In this document: in pieces, positions 20,424 through 29,910 of the stretch | Layout of the letters: each line of letters begins with the position of its first letter | How positions within the stretch are numbered: position 1 is the stretch's first letter | NCBI GenBank assembly: GCA_964019335.1 | Contig: OZ025706.1 | Location: 310,001 to 374,000, forward strand | Source of the DNA: Diplonema japonicum | Taxonomy: Eukaryota > Euglenozoa > Diplonemea > Diplonemida > Diplonemidae | DNA: 64,000 bases | Direction of reading: 5' to 3' | Notes under the pieces: model-generated | Told to the model about the DNA's origin: nothing | What the model saw: only the letters and a program-made list of their open reading frames with translations | Database searches by the model: none | Translations under genes and position numbers: made by a program

Positions 20424-21165
20424 ACATCAACGAAGACAGATACCGCTCCGCCTCAGTGTACACAACAAAAGTGACGCCGTTCACAGGGAAGGCTCTCAGG
20501 ATAAGCGGGACACCGCCGCTCAAGAACCCGCGGAGCCCTCGTGTCGTGTAGATCTCTTTAAAAGACGCAGTGAGAGACGTGTTCGTAGCTTGAACATGAG
20601 TTTTCAGGGTGTCGAACGGAAGGCAGGACGCCCAGGACAGCACCCCTGCAAGACCCCCGGAAGTAAAGGTAGAAAAGTGAAGTGAAAGATGCTCGAATGA
20701 CGAGAAATAAACAGCGGTTGAAGGGATGTCTCGAACAAGTGTGGCGTGAAGGCCTTTATACAGATGCACGGTTGGAAGGGCCTGTCGAAGACCTCCTATT
20801 TTCATACGACCCTTTTGTTTTTGAAGTGCAATTTTCAGTGCGTCAACAGGGGTCACGACCAATGTGCAGACACATCCTGAAACGAGGCCTGCGGCTAGTG
20901 TGTTGTTCTCCCCGAGGAACCTTAAGGCGCTTTTGTAGGACATGAAGCAGACGCCTTGGTACAGGGCTGCCCCCAGGACGGGTGCGACAAGCCCCCTCCA
21001 TAGTGCAGGAAGGCCTTCTTTTTTTATAATTTCCTTTAAATGCACCCAGCTAGTCCCACCGTTGAGCTGTGCCCTAGTCTTTACAACGTCGAAAGGCTGC
21101 CCAACAACGATGCCAGCAGCACCACCCGCGGCGCCTGATGTAATGTCGATAAATGCATTTACCAT
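20422..21165 (-). CDS. Mitochondrial carrier family (SLC25) transporter
   Basis: A single exon of 247 residues, short for the family (about 280-310). The three repeat signatures are visible: PFDVVKTRAQL, PVDALKIALQK and PFDTLKTHVQ. Each begins at the end of an odd-numbered helix, giving six transmembrane helices. The family exchanges metabolites across the mitochondrial inner membrane. The QGVCFMSYKSALRFL and WRGLVAPVL context resembles ornithine or carnitine/acylcarnitine carriers, but the substrate cannot be assigned by eye. The ATG is one base after a pyrimidine-rich AG (complement of 21167-21183), a good candidate acceptor for a 5' leader splice. Confidence 0.92.
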
Positions 21166-21359
21166 TCTGGGAGGGGTGGAAGGATGTATGCGAGGGCCAA
21201 AAAAAAAAAAAAAAAAAAAAAAAAAAGCAACTCTAGTAAGAGATTTCTTTTTTTTTTTTTGAAGAAAAAAAAGAAAAGAAAAGAAAATCGTGCCTCTTGT
21301 GACGTCCTACACACAAACTATTTAGGATATCAAAACAACTCGTTTTTCTTGTTTCTTTA

Positions 21360-21404
<45 letters not shown>

Positions 21405-21553
21405 TCTTGTCATACGATTTATAAGGAGGGAAGAAGGGAAAAAAAAAAAAAAAAAAAGGAAAAAAATGAACAGAGAGGGATCAAAAAGATATTTTTTTTG
21501 GGGGTCACGTTACTAACCCACTACAACTTTTCGCTTTTTTTCCCCCCCCCACT

Positions 21554-22081
21554 TTAAAATTTCTGGTAATGCAGGCCAGAACGCAAGGAGACAGGGAACT
21601 CCCCGTTCCACGCCATACCGGTGCTGGTGTTGGTGCTGGCGGTTGACGCAGAGCCTGACACAGCTGAGAGGCTGGACTGCGAGCTATGCAGGCTGAACGT
21701 GCCCGAGGGCGAGATAGAAACAGCAGACGGTGTAGTTATGTACGAAATTGCAGCCAAAAAGGCCTCCTTGTCCCTTGAAGAGATGTAAGGTGTGTTAAAG
21801 TCTGACGGGTCAAGCCATTTCAGGTCGGCTACCTCGTCTGCTTCTAGCTGCTTCAACAGCTTTAAGATACCTGCCTCCCTCCCCTTCCCCACGGCGCTTG
21901 TGACGAACCTATTCAGTCTTTTCCTCTTGCTCTCCGCCATAACAGGTAGGGGTGCTGATGGCGCTGCAGGTTTCTTCGTTTGTTTCACCCGTTCGTCCTT
22001 TTTATCCTCCCACCCTATTGAGGCCATTCTTGGATTGTCCATTTTCACAAATGTTTTATTGCACACCAGCGTCTCTTGCAT
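21554..22081 (-). CDS. Hypothetical Ser-rich protein
   Basis: 175 residues from the ATG at 22081 (MQETLVCNKTFVKMDNPRMA). Later ATGs 13 and 18 codons in are alternatives. I do not recognise a family. The middle (about 50-115) is predicted helical, with KRKRLNRFVTSAVGKGREAG and LLKQLEADEVADLKWLDPSDF. The C-terminal 55 residues are a Ser/Thr-rich low-complexity tail. The upstream sequence is a 30 nt A run and spacer, so an additional upstream exon cannot be excluded. It lies between the PNPOx-like and mitochondrial carrier genes. Confidence 0.6.
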   Translation of the reverse strand: MQETLVCNKTFVKMDNPRMASIGWEDKKDERVKQTKKPAAPSAPLPVMAESKRKRLNRFVTSAVGKGREAGILKLLKQLEADEVADLKWLDPSDFNTPYISSRDKEAFLAAISYITTPSAVSISPSGTFSLHSSQSSLSAVSGSASTASTNTSTGMAWNGEFPVSLRSGLHYQKF

Positions 22082-22087
22082 AGTGGT

Positions 22088-22120
<33 letters not shown>

Positions 22121-22447
22121 CTTGTGTTTATGTGTATACTGTTTAACTTTTTCTTTTTTTTTTTTAAAGGGAGTAAGAGAAAAAAAAAAAGAAAAAAAAA
22201 AGGAGGCAATACAACCGACATGGACTTGCAGAAGGAAAAGGAAAGGGGGGGGGGGGGAAAAGAAAAAAAAAGAAGAAAAGACATGCTTTTCCGGTGAAGA
22301 AAAGAGCAGTGTGAAATAAGCAAGGAGGAAGAACTGGTTTGCCATTCTTTTACAAAAATATAAAAAAAAAAAAAAAAGAAAAAAAACTAGTTTGGCGCTC
22401 CATTTGTTTGTGCGCACGAGCGGAAAAAATATATAAAAAAAAAGAAA

Positions 22448-23167
22448 TCAAGCGCCCACGAGCCTGTTTCTATTAGAGTATATAGCAGCCGCGGCAACAC
22501 CTACAAAGATGCCTTGATAGTTGGAGGCAATCCAATTTTGAACCGTTACTGATATACGGGTGGGGCGCCAAAAGGTCCCAGGGCAGTTTGCGTCAACACC
22601 AGCAGAAGGCAGCCCGTCGAGTGAGTACCCTCGGGCGGTCCATTTCTTTGTGTTGAAATCATCCATGTCAATGCCAACCAGGTTAGTCTCGAGGTACTCG
22701 GGCATCCTTGTTCTCTGCTTCTCATAAGTCATAAAGGGGACAGCATAGCCGCAGGAATCCATGACCTGGAATCCATCAACTACAATTATGGAACGGCACT
22801 TTTTGGGGTCGAGAGGACCGGTTCCCTCTGAGAAGTGTTTTTTGACAATGGCGTTGAAGTCTGGAGTGCCTTGAAGAACTGCTCTCCCCATTCCGTGGAT
22901 TCTCACGATGCAGGGGTCACCTTTGAACGCGCACCACATGAGGCATATCCTTCCGTTTTCTCTTATGTGGCTCAGGGTTTCGCAACCACTTCCATGTGAG
23001 TCCAGATACATCACCTGCCTCTCCCCAGTGATTTTCAGAGTGGCGTCTAACCCCTTCGGACTAAGGTTGATGAACTTTCCATGTTTTGGAGCGGAGGACA
23101 CAAAAAACATTTTACTCTCTTTGATGAGTTTCTCCGCACGTCCTTCGATTACGTCGTAGATCTTCAT
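22448..23167 (-). CDS. Pyridoxamine 5'-phosphate oxidase-like FMN-binding protein
   Basis: A single exon of 239 residues. The split-barrel flavin-binding fold is suggested by KMFFVSSAPKHGKFINLSPKG (N-terminal strand and loop), VMYLDSHGSGCETLSHIREN and ICLMWCAFKGDPCIVRIHG. These match the general PNPOx-like family found in bacteria and protists (DUF1349/Pyridox_oxidase-type proteins such as MSMEG homologues). A conserved-looking C-terminal region (DGFQVMDSCGYAVPFM, MPEYLETN) is also typical of that group. The last 25 residues form a hydrophobic helix (GIFVGVAAAAIYS), so the protein is probably tail-anchored. Substrate unknown; FMN- or F420-dependent redox chemistry is the family expectation. 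Confidence 0.82.
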   Translation of the reverse strand: MKIYDVIEGRAEKLIKESKMFFVSSAPKHGKFINLSPKGLDATLKITGERQVMYLDSHGSGCETLSHIRENGRICLMWCAFKGDPCIVRIHGMGRAVLQGTPDFNAIVKKHFSEGTGPLDPKKCRSIIVVDGFQVMDSCGYAVPFMTYEKQRTRMPEYLETNLVGIDMDDFNTKKWTARGYSLDGLPSAGVDANCPGTFWRPTRISVTVQNWIASNYQGIFVGVAAAAIYSNRNRLVGA

Positions 23168-23315
23168 TATTTATTTTATTTTATTTTTTTTTTGTCTGTG
23201 ATAGTATTGTGTGTGTGTGTGTGAGTGGTTGGATCTTCTTCTTCTTTTTTTTTTTTCTTTTTTAAATGAGGGAATAAAGCAACACTAAGAAAGGGAAGAG
23301 AAAAAAAATTTTTTT

Positions 23316-23699
23316 TTATTTCTTTTTCGTAACTGTGGGCGACCCGGGTTTCTTGCCGGCGGTTTTTTTTGTGGTAGGGGATCCTGGGGAGTCGTTTCTT
23401 TTTTCTTTTTCGTCCTGCTCCTTTTTGTGTTCCTGGGCGAGCCACTCATCGACGTCTTTCCTAGGCACCCATTGTATGTTGTCGGTGCCCCACACTGCCC
23501 ACGGGGGGCACACAACTAACCCGCACAGGCTCAGCCCTCCCACCACCACCGCCATCATAGCCCTTGTGGACTGCACTGTAATCCCAACGAGCAAACCTAC
23601 GATACCGCTGAGCCAAAGAACCACATGGATTATAACCTCACATTTCCTCTGCCCCTTGAGGCTCACACCGTCGGTGGCCCATATGTCCATAATGGACAT
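23316..23699 (-). CDS. SPC1: Signal peptidase complex subunit 1 (SPC12 family)
   Basis: A single exon of 127 residues. The family hallmarks are visible: a short cytosolic start with LKGQRK, two closely spaced transmembrane helices (about 24-42 and 47-63), then CPPWAVW and IQWVP, matching the PPWPxY...LxWlP pattern of SPCS1. The gene product is the small membrane subunit of the ER signal peptidase complex, which helps the catalytic subunit discriminate substrates. The remainder (about 80-127) is a charged, Lys/Glu/Pro-rich cytosolic tail longer than usual. The ATG directly follows an AG in a purine-rich leader. Confidence 0.85.
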   Translation of the reverse strand: MSIMDIWATDGVSLKGQRKCEVIIHVVLWLSGIVGLLVGITVQSTRAMMAVVVGGLSLCGLVVCPPWAVWGTDNIQWVPRKDVDEWLAQEHKKEQDEKEKRNDSPGSPTTKKTAGKKPGSPTVTKKK

Positions 23700-23907
23700 C
23701 TTTCCCTTTTTTCTTTTTTTTTTTTTAAATTACTGTAAATATCTTCATTTTCCATTCCTTTTCTCAAACGATTGAAGAAAAGAAAGAAAAAAAAAAAAAA
23801 ATGAGGGGGAAAGATAAGATAAGAAATGAATAAAAAAATAAAAAAAAAAACGGAAGTTTTCTTTTTTTTTTTTTTTTTTTTTTTTTTCTTTTTTTTCACT
23901 TTTTCTT

Positions 23908-25737
23908 TCAAATTGGAGGCAGTCCCTGCGACTTTAAAGAGCGCTCGAATTGTATGACAGCGTGTAGTTGCTCAGGGCGCCTGTTTGAAAGTTCTTTCTG
24001 GACGTGGTGGAGGTGGGTTACCAAGGCCGGGGGGAGAAAATCAGCTGCCCCACGAGCAGGAGAGCTGTACGAGGCCACCGCCACCTTCCGCGGAGGCCTC
24101 GAAAGAGTAGGAAGAAGGGCCGGCTTCTTAGGAGCCAAGGGATAATAAACATGTTTTTGTTTGGGTTTGTTGGGTGTAGAGGCGAGTTTCACCTCAGGCT
24201 GTGTGCTAACCTGCATGTTCTTAACAGATATATTCTCGACCATGATGTCCCCCTTCGTTGAATCTATATCAATATCGGTATTTTTTTCAACAGATGTTTT
24301 TTTGTATGGTTCTCTGATGTCAGATACCGATGCTTGAAATCGCTTCATTACCATTGAGGTAGGGGGCTTGAAACGTATACTGAAGTTGGAACGTTTTTTT
24401 TTCCATTTGCCCTTTCGGGTGGTGTTTGATTTTTTCTCGCTTTGGTCGCTCTCGCTGTTGAGATCTTCCTCGCTGACTTCTGTGTACCCCTCGTCGTTTA
24501 CAGGAGCTTGCAGTAATGCATTTCGGAGAAATCCGTTTCCTTCCGATGAACAAGAATCACCCTCGCTGAGATATTCACCAGGTTCAGAATCTGTAGACGG
24601 GTATTCGACCTGTATCCCCCCTGGCGAGTTTGGGTCAGCCGACGCCCAAATCTTCTGTATTTTAGGTGCAATTCTATTTCCAAGAAATTCGGTATTCACA
24701 AAATCCCCTGCAGCCATGTTTAGCCGTGCTCCGCTGCTGTTTTTTTTAGATCTGTGTTTATCAGACCGGGTTTTTTTCCTTCCGACGAATGACTGTGATC
24801 GCATGCCGGATACAAAACTACCTTGTTTTTTTTGGGTCGCTGTCAGAGCCTTCCCGGAGGAGGAGGAGGCTTCTGTTTTTCGTATCGAATTTACTCTTTT
24901 TGGAGCCTGCGTGTGTGCTCGCTTTTGTTGCATCAACAGCTTCCTTTTTCGTATTCTCTCGTACCATTTTGACTTCGCCGCCTGCAGCTTTGCTGCCAAC
25001 GACGTCAAACAATATGTTTCAATCATTGTAGTCCCTTTTAATTTCGTCATATCCTCGATGAGCCCCTCTGCAAAACTATCTTTAGCATCTAGCTCCTGAT
25101 CGGAGTCACATTGGTCATCAGAAGCACTGTCCTCATCTGAGTCAGAGTCATCACTCGAAGCAGGGTGGAACGACAAATTCATCTGAGGAAGCTTTTTCGG
25201 TTTTTCAGTTTTGTTGTGATCTGAACTGCCCTTCTGGAAAACTTCTAAACGCTGTAATTTTTGTCTCACAGAGGAGATCCACCCGTGAATTTCTAATTGG
25301 AATTCCTTGTCTACGCAAACTTTGGGGACCTGTGTTGTGTGCCCCATTAGTTTCAAGGTTCTGTGTTCTATGACAGTTTTTTCTGCCGTGTTTGTTTCTT
25401 TGTCGATTACTTTGACAGGGTTTAGGATGACCAGTTTCGTGACGGGATCGAGGAAGCACTCTGGGATGGTGATTTTCAGGTATTTTTCAGCGCGCCGTAG
25501 AAGTTGTCGCACCGAGTTTAGGTCTTTTAGGTAGTCTGCCAGTAGCTGCATGCGGAAGGTCTCGTGGTAGCGGCTTGTCTTGGTGCTGATTTTCCTCTTG
25601 GCGGCGAACTGTTCTCCTCCGGGGCGGTACCGTAACGGGACAACACCCTTTTGAAAAATCTTATTTGCATCGATTCTGTGGGTCACAGACGACTCCAGTG
25701 CAGTGTGTTGTTGCCAACTAGAAACTTCTGGTTCCAT
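23908..25737 (-). CDS. Hypothetical 609-residue low-complexity protein
   Basis: I start at the ATG giving MEPEVSSWQQHTALESSV; sequence before it is A-run leader. No family is recognised. Residues about 30-165 look folded (HETFRMQLLADYLKDLNSVR, RRAEKYLKITIPECF, VDKEFQLEIHGWISSVRQKL). The middle is acidic and Ser-rich (SSDDSDSDEDSASDDQ near 192-207), with basic stretches between. The C terminus has a Pro/Lys-rich linker and a short helix (LVTHLHHVQKELSNRRPEQL). The alternation of acidic and basic tracts suggests a nucleic-acid- or chromatin-associated protein, but that is a guess. It borders the 4 kb repeat-rich spacer on its 5' side. Confidence 0.65.
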   Translation of the reverse strand: MEPEVSSWQQHTALESSVTHRIDANKIFQKGVVPLRYRPGGEQFAAKRKISTKTSRYHETFRMQLLADYLKDLNSVRQLLRRAEKYLKITIPECFLDPVTKLVILNPVKVIDKETNTAEKTVIEHRTLKLMGHTTQVPKVCVDKEFQLEIHGWISSVRQKLQRLEVFQKGSSDHNKTEKPKKLPQMNLSFHPASSDDSDSDEDSASDDQCDSDQELDAKDSFAEGLIEDMTKLKGTTMIETYCLTSLAAKLQAAKSKWYERIRKRKLLMQQKRAHTQAPKRVNSIRKTEASSSSGKALTATQKKQGSFVSGMRSQSFVGRKKTRSDKHRSKKNSSGARLNMAAGDFVNTEFLGNRIAPKIQKIWASADPNSPGGIQVEYPSTDSEPGEYLSEGDSCSSEGNGFLRNALLQAPVNDEGYTEVSEEDLNSESDQSEKKSNTTRKGKWKKKRSNFSIRFKPPTSMVMKRFQASVSDIREPYKKTSVEKNTDIDIDSTKGDIMVENISVKNMQVSTQPEVKLASTPNKPKQKHVYYPLAPKKPALLPTLSRPPRKVAVASYSSPARGAADFLPPALVTHLHHVQKELSNRRPEQLHAVIQFERSLKSQGLPPI

Positions 25738-26355
25738 GGCTTTTTTTTTTTTTTTTTTTTTTTTGCCCCTCTCCTCCTCCCTATGATGCGTGACAGACGT
25801 AAAAATCAGAGAGGGGGGGGGGGGGGGGGAATGTGATGGAAGAAAAAAAAAAAGAATGATATTTGCAAGGCAAACCTCGGGCAAAATCTTTTTTATTTGA
25901 TTGGACGGACTTTTTTTTTTCTCCTTTCCTTTTTTTTTTAATAAAAAAGTAAATACACCATACCTCACCCCCCCCCTTTTTTTTAAAACTGAGCATTTTA
26001 CAGTATTTTTTTTCTCTTTTCTCTTCTTAATTTTCTTCTCATTTCTTTTTTCTTTCTTTGGTTCAGTTACAGCTATCGACCCTGTTAGTTGGCTTAGACA
26101 ACAGGCATCAGAGCCATGATTTGAAATGGGCAGATAGCTTTCCTTCTTTTAACTTTCAAGAGACCTTCTCAAAAAAAAAAAAAAATGTTTTACCGGATTG
26201 GTACTACACCGCTTTTGTGAAGAGGAGCCACACGTCGATGGCGTGAGCGTAAAGTAATAATATGTAATTATGTGGAAAAAAAAAGAAAAGAAAAGAAAAA
26301 CAAGTCTCTCCTCCTCCCCGTTCCTCTTCACTTTTTTTCTTTTTTTTCTTCTTCT

Positions 26356-26400
<45 letters not shown>

Positions 26401-26800
26401 AGAGGCTAACCGATGTACACAGGTCTAACAACTCTCAGTACCACCACCACACGGCTCCCAGCTACCACAAAGTACATGGGGTGGGGTGTTTGTTGCCGAA
26501 CATGAGCTTCTAGCCTGTGCGGCGCCACTTCTGAGACATCGTGGGGGGCCCAAGCCACAATGTTTGTGCTAGGTGCTGCCCCCAAAATGTTAGTTAATGT
26601 TACTCTACTCCTCCAAAGAAAGAAATTCAACGAAATGATAACGGATTACCTAGTGCCACCTCCGCTTGATGTTATGTAAAAAAGAGTCGGGGGTGATGGT
26701 TTGTGCAAAGCTGTTTTTCACCTACAGTAGGGGGAAACGGACAAGCTGCCCTCATACTCTTTTTTTTTTTTTTTTTTTTTCCTTGTTCCAGCAAATAAAG

Positions 26801-26834
<34 letters not shown>

Positions 26835-26835
26835 C
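25738..26835. other. Spacer with one non-ATG open stretch
   Basis: Mostly A, T and G runs. A complex, run-free island at 26400-26680 reads on the minus strand as a 74-codon open stretch (26630-26406) containing STNIVAWAPHDVSEVAPHRL. It lacks an ATG and matches nothing I recognise. It could be an exon or a transposon fragment. Confidence 0.4.
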
Positions 26836-27116
26836 TTTACGCTTCGGATCCGTTAAGTGACCCGGCCTTTGTCCACAGTAGTTTCCTCCAGGGGGGGTCA
26901 TACAGGGGAAAATAAAACTCAAATTAACACGCAAGCTGACCACAAATTAAAAAAAAAAATGTCCAAAGGTTCACTGAATTCTTTTTTCCTCCAGAAAATC
27001 CATATCCCGGACGCAAATAAGTCCATTCCAGTCCTAGAAAAGCAATTGGAATTTTTTTTTTTTAGCCCGTTACTTTGCGATTTCTGATGGGTCACTTAAC
27101 GGATCCGGAGTGTAAA
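26836..27116. mobile_element. MITE-like element with 28 bp terminal inverted repeats
   Basis: The left end 26836-26863 and the right end 27089-27116 are inverted copies matching at 26 of 28 positions. The shared core is GGATCCGTTAAGTGACCC on the left and its reverse complement on the right. The internal 225 bp is non-coding, with A and T runs. Length (281 bp), inverted ends and lack of coding fit a miniature inverted-repeat transposable element. No clear target duplication is visible because the flanks are low complexity. Confidence 0.65.
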
Positions 27117-28165
27117 ATTTTGTCCTTAAATATACCCGGGAAAAAAAAAAAAAAAAAGATTTATCAAGAAATAAGAAGAGGAGAAAAAAAAAAAGGAACC
27201 ATATCGGACTGTTTTGTTTTCAACAAAAAAGAAACCAATAATAAAGTTTTTTTTCCCCCCTCTTTTTGTACGCTGTTCAGCAGCGGAGGCGGCGGCGCGG
27301 GTGTGCTTGGAATACTTCAGAGATGGTAAAAAAAAAAGGGGGGAAATACTCAAGAGAGGGATTTCTTTTTCAAACCCTTGGATATATGTGTAATAGATTG
27401 ACGATAGCACCCAGGCTTGACCTCGGGGGGGGGGGGGGGGGGAGGAACCTTAATGTCCCCCTGCTGAACACAAACAGGAGAAGAAAACAAAAAAAGTCAG
27501 TGTTGTTCAAGAGGATTAAAAAGAAAAAAAAAAGAAAATTAAATTGCTTTCTATTTAGTTTTTTTTTTTTTTTTTTTCTCGGCCCTTTGGACGATTCCAA
27601 CTGAAGTGCGATTTTTAAAAAAAGAAAATGGAAAAAAAAAAAAAAAAAAAAAAGAAAAAAAAAACACGTAATTTGTTTACTTTTTTTTTTCTTTTTTTCT
27701 TAAAAAGGCTAGAATGACACTTCCTACACCCTCGTCATTTTTTTTTTAAAAAGGGTTTCTGTTTTTTTTTCTCTCTTTTTTTTTCTTTCGCATTTATCTC
27801 AAAAAAAACCCCCCCCCTTCTTTAAAAAAAAAAATAGAATCCCCAACCACAGCCTCTTGGAAGGTTAGATTGCATATGAGGAAGGGGTTTTGTGGTCGAG
27901 TCCTGCACAATTTGAAAGTGGGGGGAGAAGGGAAGAAAGAAAAAAAAAAGGCGATGTTTAAGGGCAAATCCCACTTGAGGACACCCTTAGGAGGGGGGGA
28001 GGGGTCGATCTTTTGATGCTCCCTTTTGGAGCCTCGCTTTCGTTCTGATGGCGGTTACCAGTGTCCTTCGCAGACGGTTGATGTGGCCTCTTCAGGCTGG
28101 TCTTCAGCTCTTTTAGCCTGTCCTAGTTGCAAAGCCGATCGATGGTCATGAGGGACTTCACTCTC

Positions 28166-28203
<38 letters not shown>
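27117..28203. other. Repeat-rich spacer
   Basis: A, T and G runs (for example 19 G near 27424) and short complex islands at 27265-27330 and 27840-27910. A further island at 28000-28165 is complex and partly open on the minus strand (ending ...STVCEGHW) but is not recognised. It leads directly into the 325 bp repeat. Confidence 0.45.
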
Positions 28204-28207
<4 letters not shown>

Positions 28208-28528
28208 GGCTTTGATTGCAACACTAGGTGGCGTTAAGCGTGCAACGAAGCACGAAATACCTACTTGATTACAGGGGGCTCCTCGGCCGAGCAGTAGCTT
28301 CTTCTGCGTTCCGCGTCGTGTCCTTAATGCATGCGGTGTGCTCAACCCTAGCCGGGGCGTCCCGGGTAACCAAGATTCTGCGCTCGTGCAGTTTGCTGCC
28401 TGTTCGTCACCCTGAGCATCTGCGATACGTTCTTCCACTCGGGCGCTACCGGTGATGACCGACGAGGAGGTCAACAGCGAACAACACATCTGATGTACTT
28501 CTTATATTTCCATGTTATCCCCACCACC
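28204..28528 (+). repeat. 325 bp dispersed repeat, copy 1
   Basis: Nearly identical to 49718-50044. The only difference seen is a 2 bp deletion here (gggggCTCC versus gggggCGCTCC at about 28274). Both copies begin ATGGGGCTTTGATTGC directly after an A-rich run and end ...CCCCACCACC before an A-rich run. Read on the plus strand, that gives a body with an A-rich 3' flank, as in a SINE. No RNA polymerase III box pair was found. The minus strand is open across most of it, but the indel breaks that frame between copies, so it is probably not coding. Confidence 0.75.
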
Positions 28529-29910
28529 TTCCAAAAAAAAACACACACAACGCCACTTAAGGACAACCTTGCTTTGTAGAGTGAGATATCTATTAATACT
28601 TCCCTTTCTGGAGCATTATTTTTGTGTTTCCGAAGTATGGAAAAAATAAAAATTCTTCTTCTCTTTCTCTCTTCTTTTTTTTTCTTTTTTTTTTTCCTTT
28701 TCTTTTCCCTTCGGTTTTCAGTTAGTTTCTTTTTTGCACAAAGCTTGATTTTCTTTTTTTTTCTCTCGCAAACATAGAAACAAAAACTTGTTGATTCAGT
28801 TGTTGTTGTGCAGGGGTCGAAGCCATTGCGCAAATGAGTCCTATCAGTGGGAGTTATTAAGCGGATGTTATAAACTGAAATAAAAATAGGTTTTGTGTGG
28901 GAATAAAAAAAAAAAAAGAGAGAGAGAGAAAAAACCTATTCAGGCGCCTGTTTTTTTTTTCTTTTTTTTTTTTTCTTTTTTTTTCTTTTTTTTTTCTTGG
29001 AATGAAAGTATAAACGCTGCCAATTGAATAGTCTTTACTGAAAAAAAAAAAAAAAACTAGTTTTTTGCGCTTCATTGGTGTGTGCGCGAGCGGTATTTTA
29101 CCTAATAAAATAACTCATTGCACTGTCACCAACTAGTTTCTTTTAGTTAAAACAAAAAAAAGAAGGGGGGGGGAAATGGGGGAGTGCACTGTGAACCAAG
29201 AAAAAATAGAGAAAGCCATTTGCGGCTTTGACAAAAACCTTCCTTGGGAGAGACGACTGCTGATAAGTTCGGCTTCCCCAATGTAAGAAATCCTTTACAG
29301 GTGGTAGGATTAGAAAGAAAATAAAGGTGATGTTAAAAGGTCAAGCCCTACTGGGGGGCCAATGGCGCATAGACTTTTTTTTCTTTTTTTTTTATTGTTG
29401 ATTTTCTCTTGGGATAGAACGAAAAACTGCTGGTACAATTTTCTTTCCCCCCCCTTTTTTTTTGAGGCGCCCGTAAGATATAAAAAAAAGAAAAAAAAAT
29501 TAAAAACCCGCCTAGTTTTTTTTTTTTTTTTTTTTTTTTTTTTGTGCCCCCCTCCCCGCGTCTCCACGTTTTGTTAAAAAGAAAGAAAAAAACAGTTAGA
29601 CTTCCGGGTAAAATTTGGAATGCAAAGACACCATCAAACAATGTGAATATCAAATACGAGTTGTCCTACCAAGAGTCAACGAAGGTGCCATGGAGCCCAC
29701 TCATATAATTTATTAGAACGCGCGCCCCATGCTTAAAAAAGACGACCCCCCCCCCCCCCCCCCCCCCCCCCCAGAACACAGTTGCTACGAAGAAAAAAAA
29801 ATAAAAATAAAAAAACAAACCAAACCAAAAAAAAAAAAAAATCCCCTCCCCATCCCCATCCTTTTTCTGATCCCTGTTAAGATTCCACCCCCCCCCCCTT
29901 TTTTTCCCCT

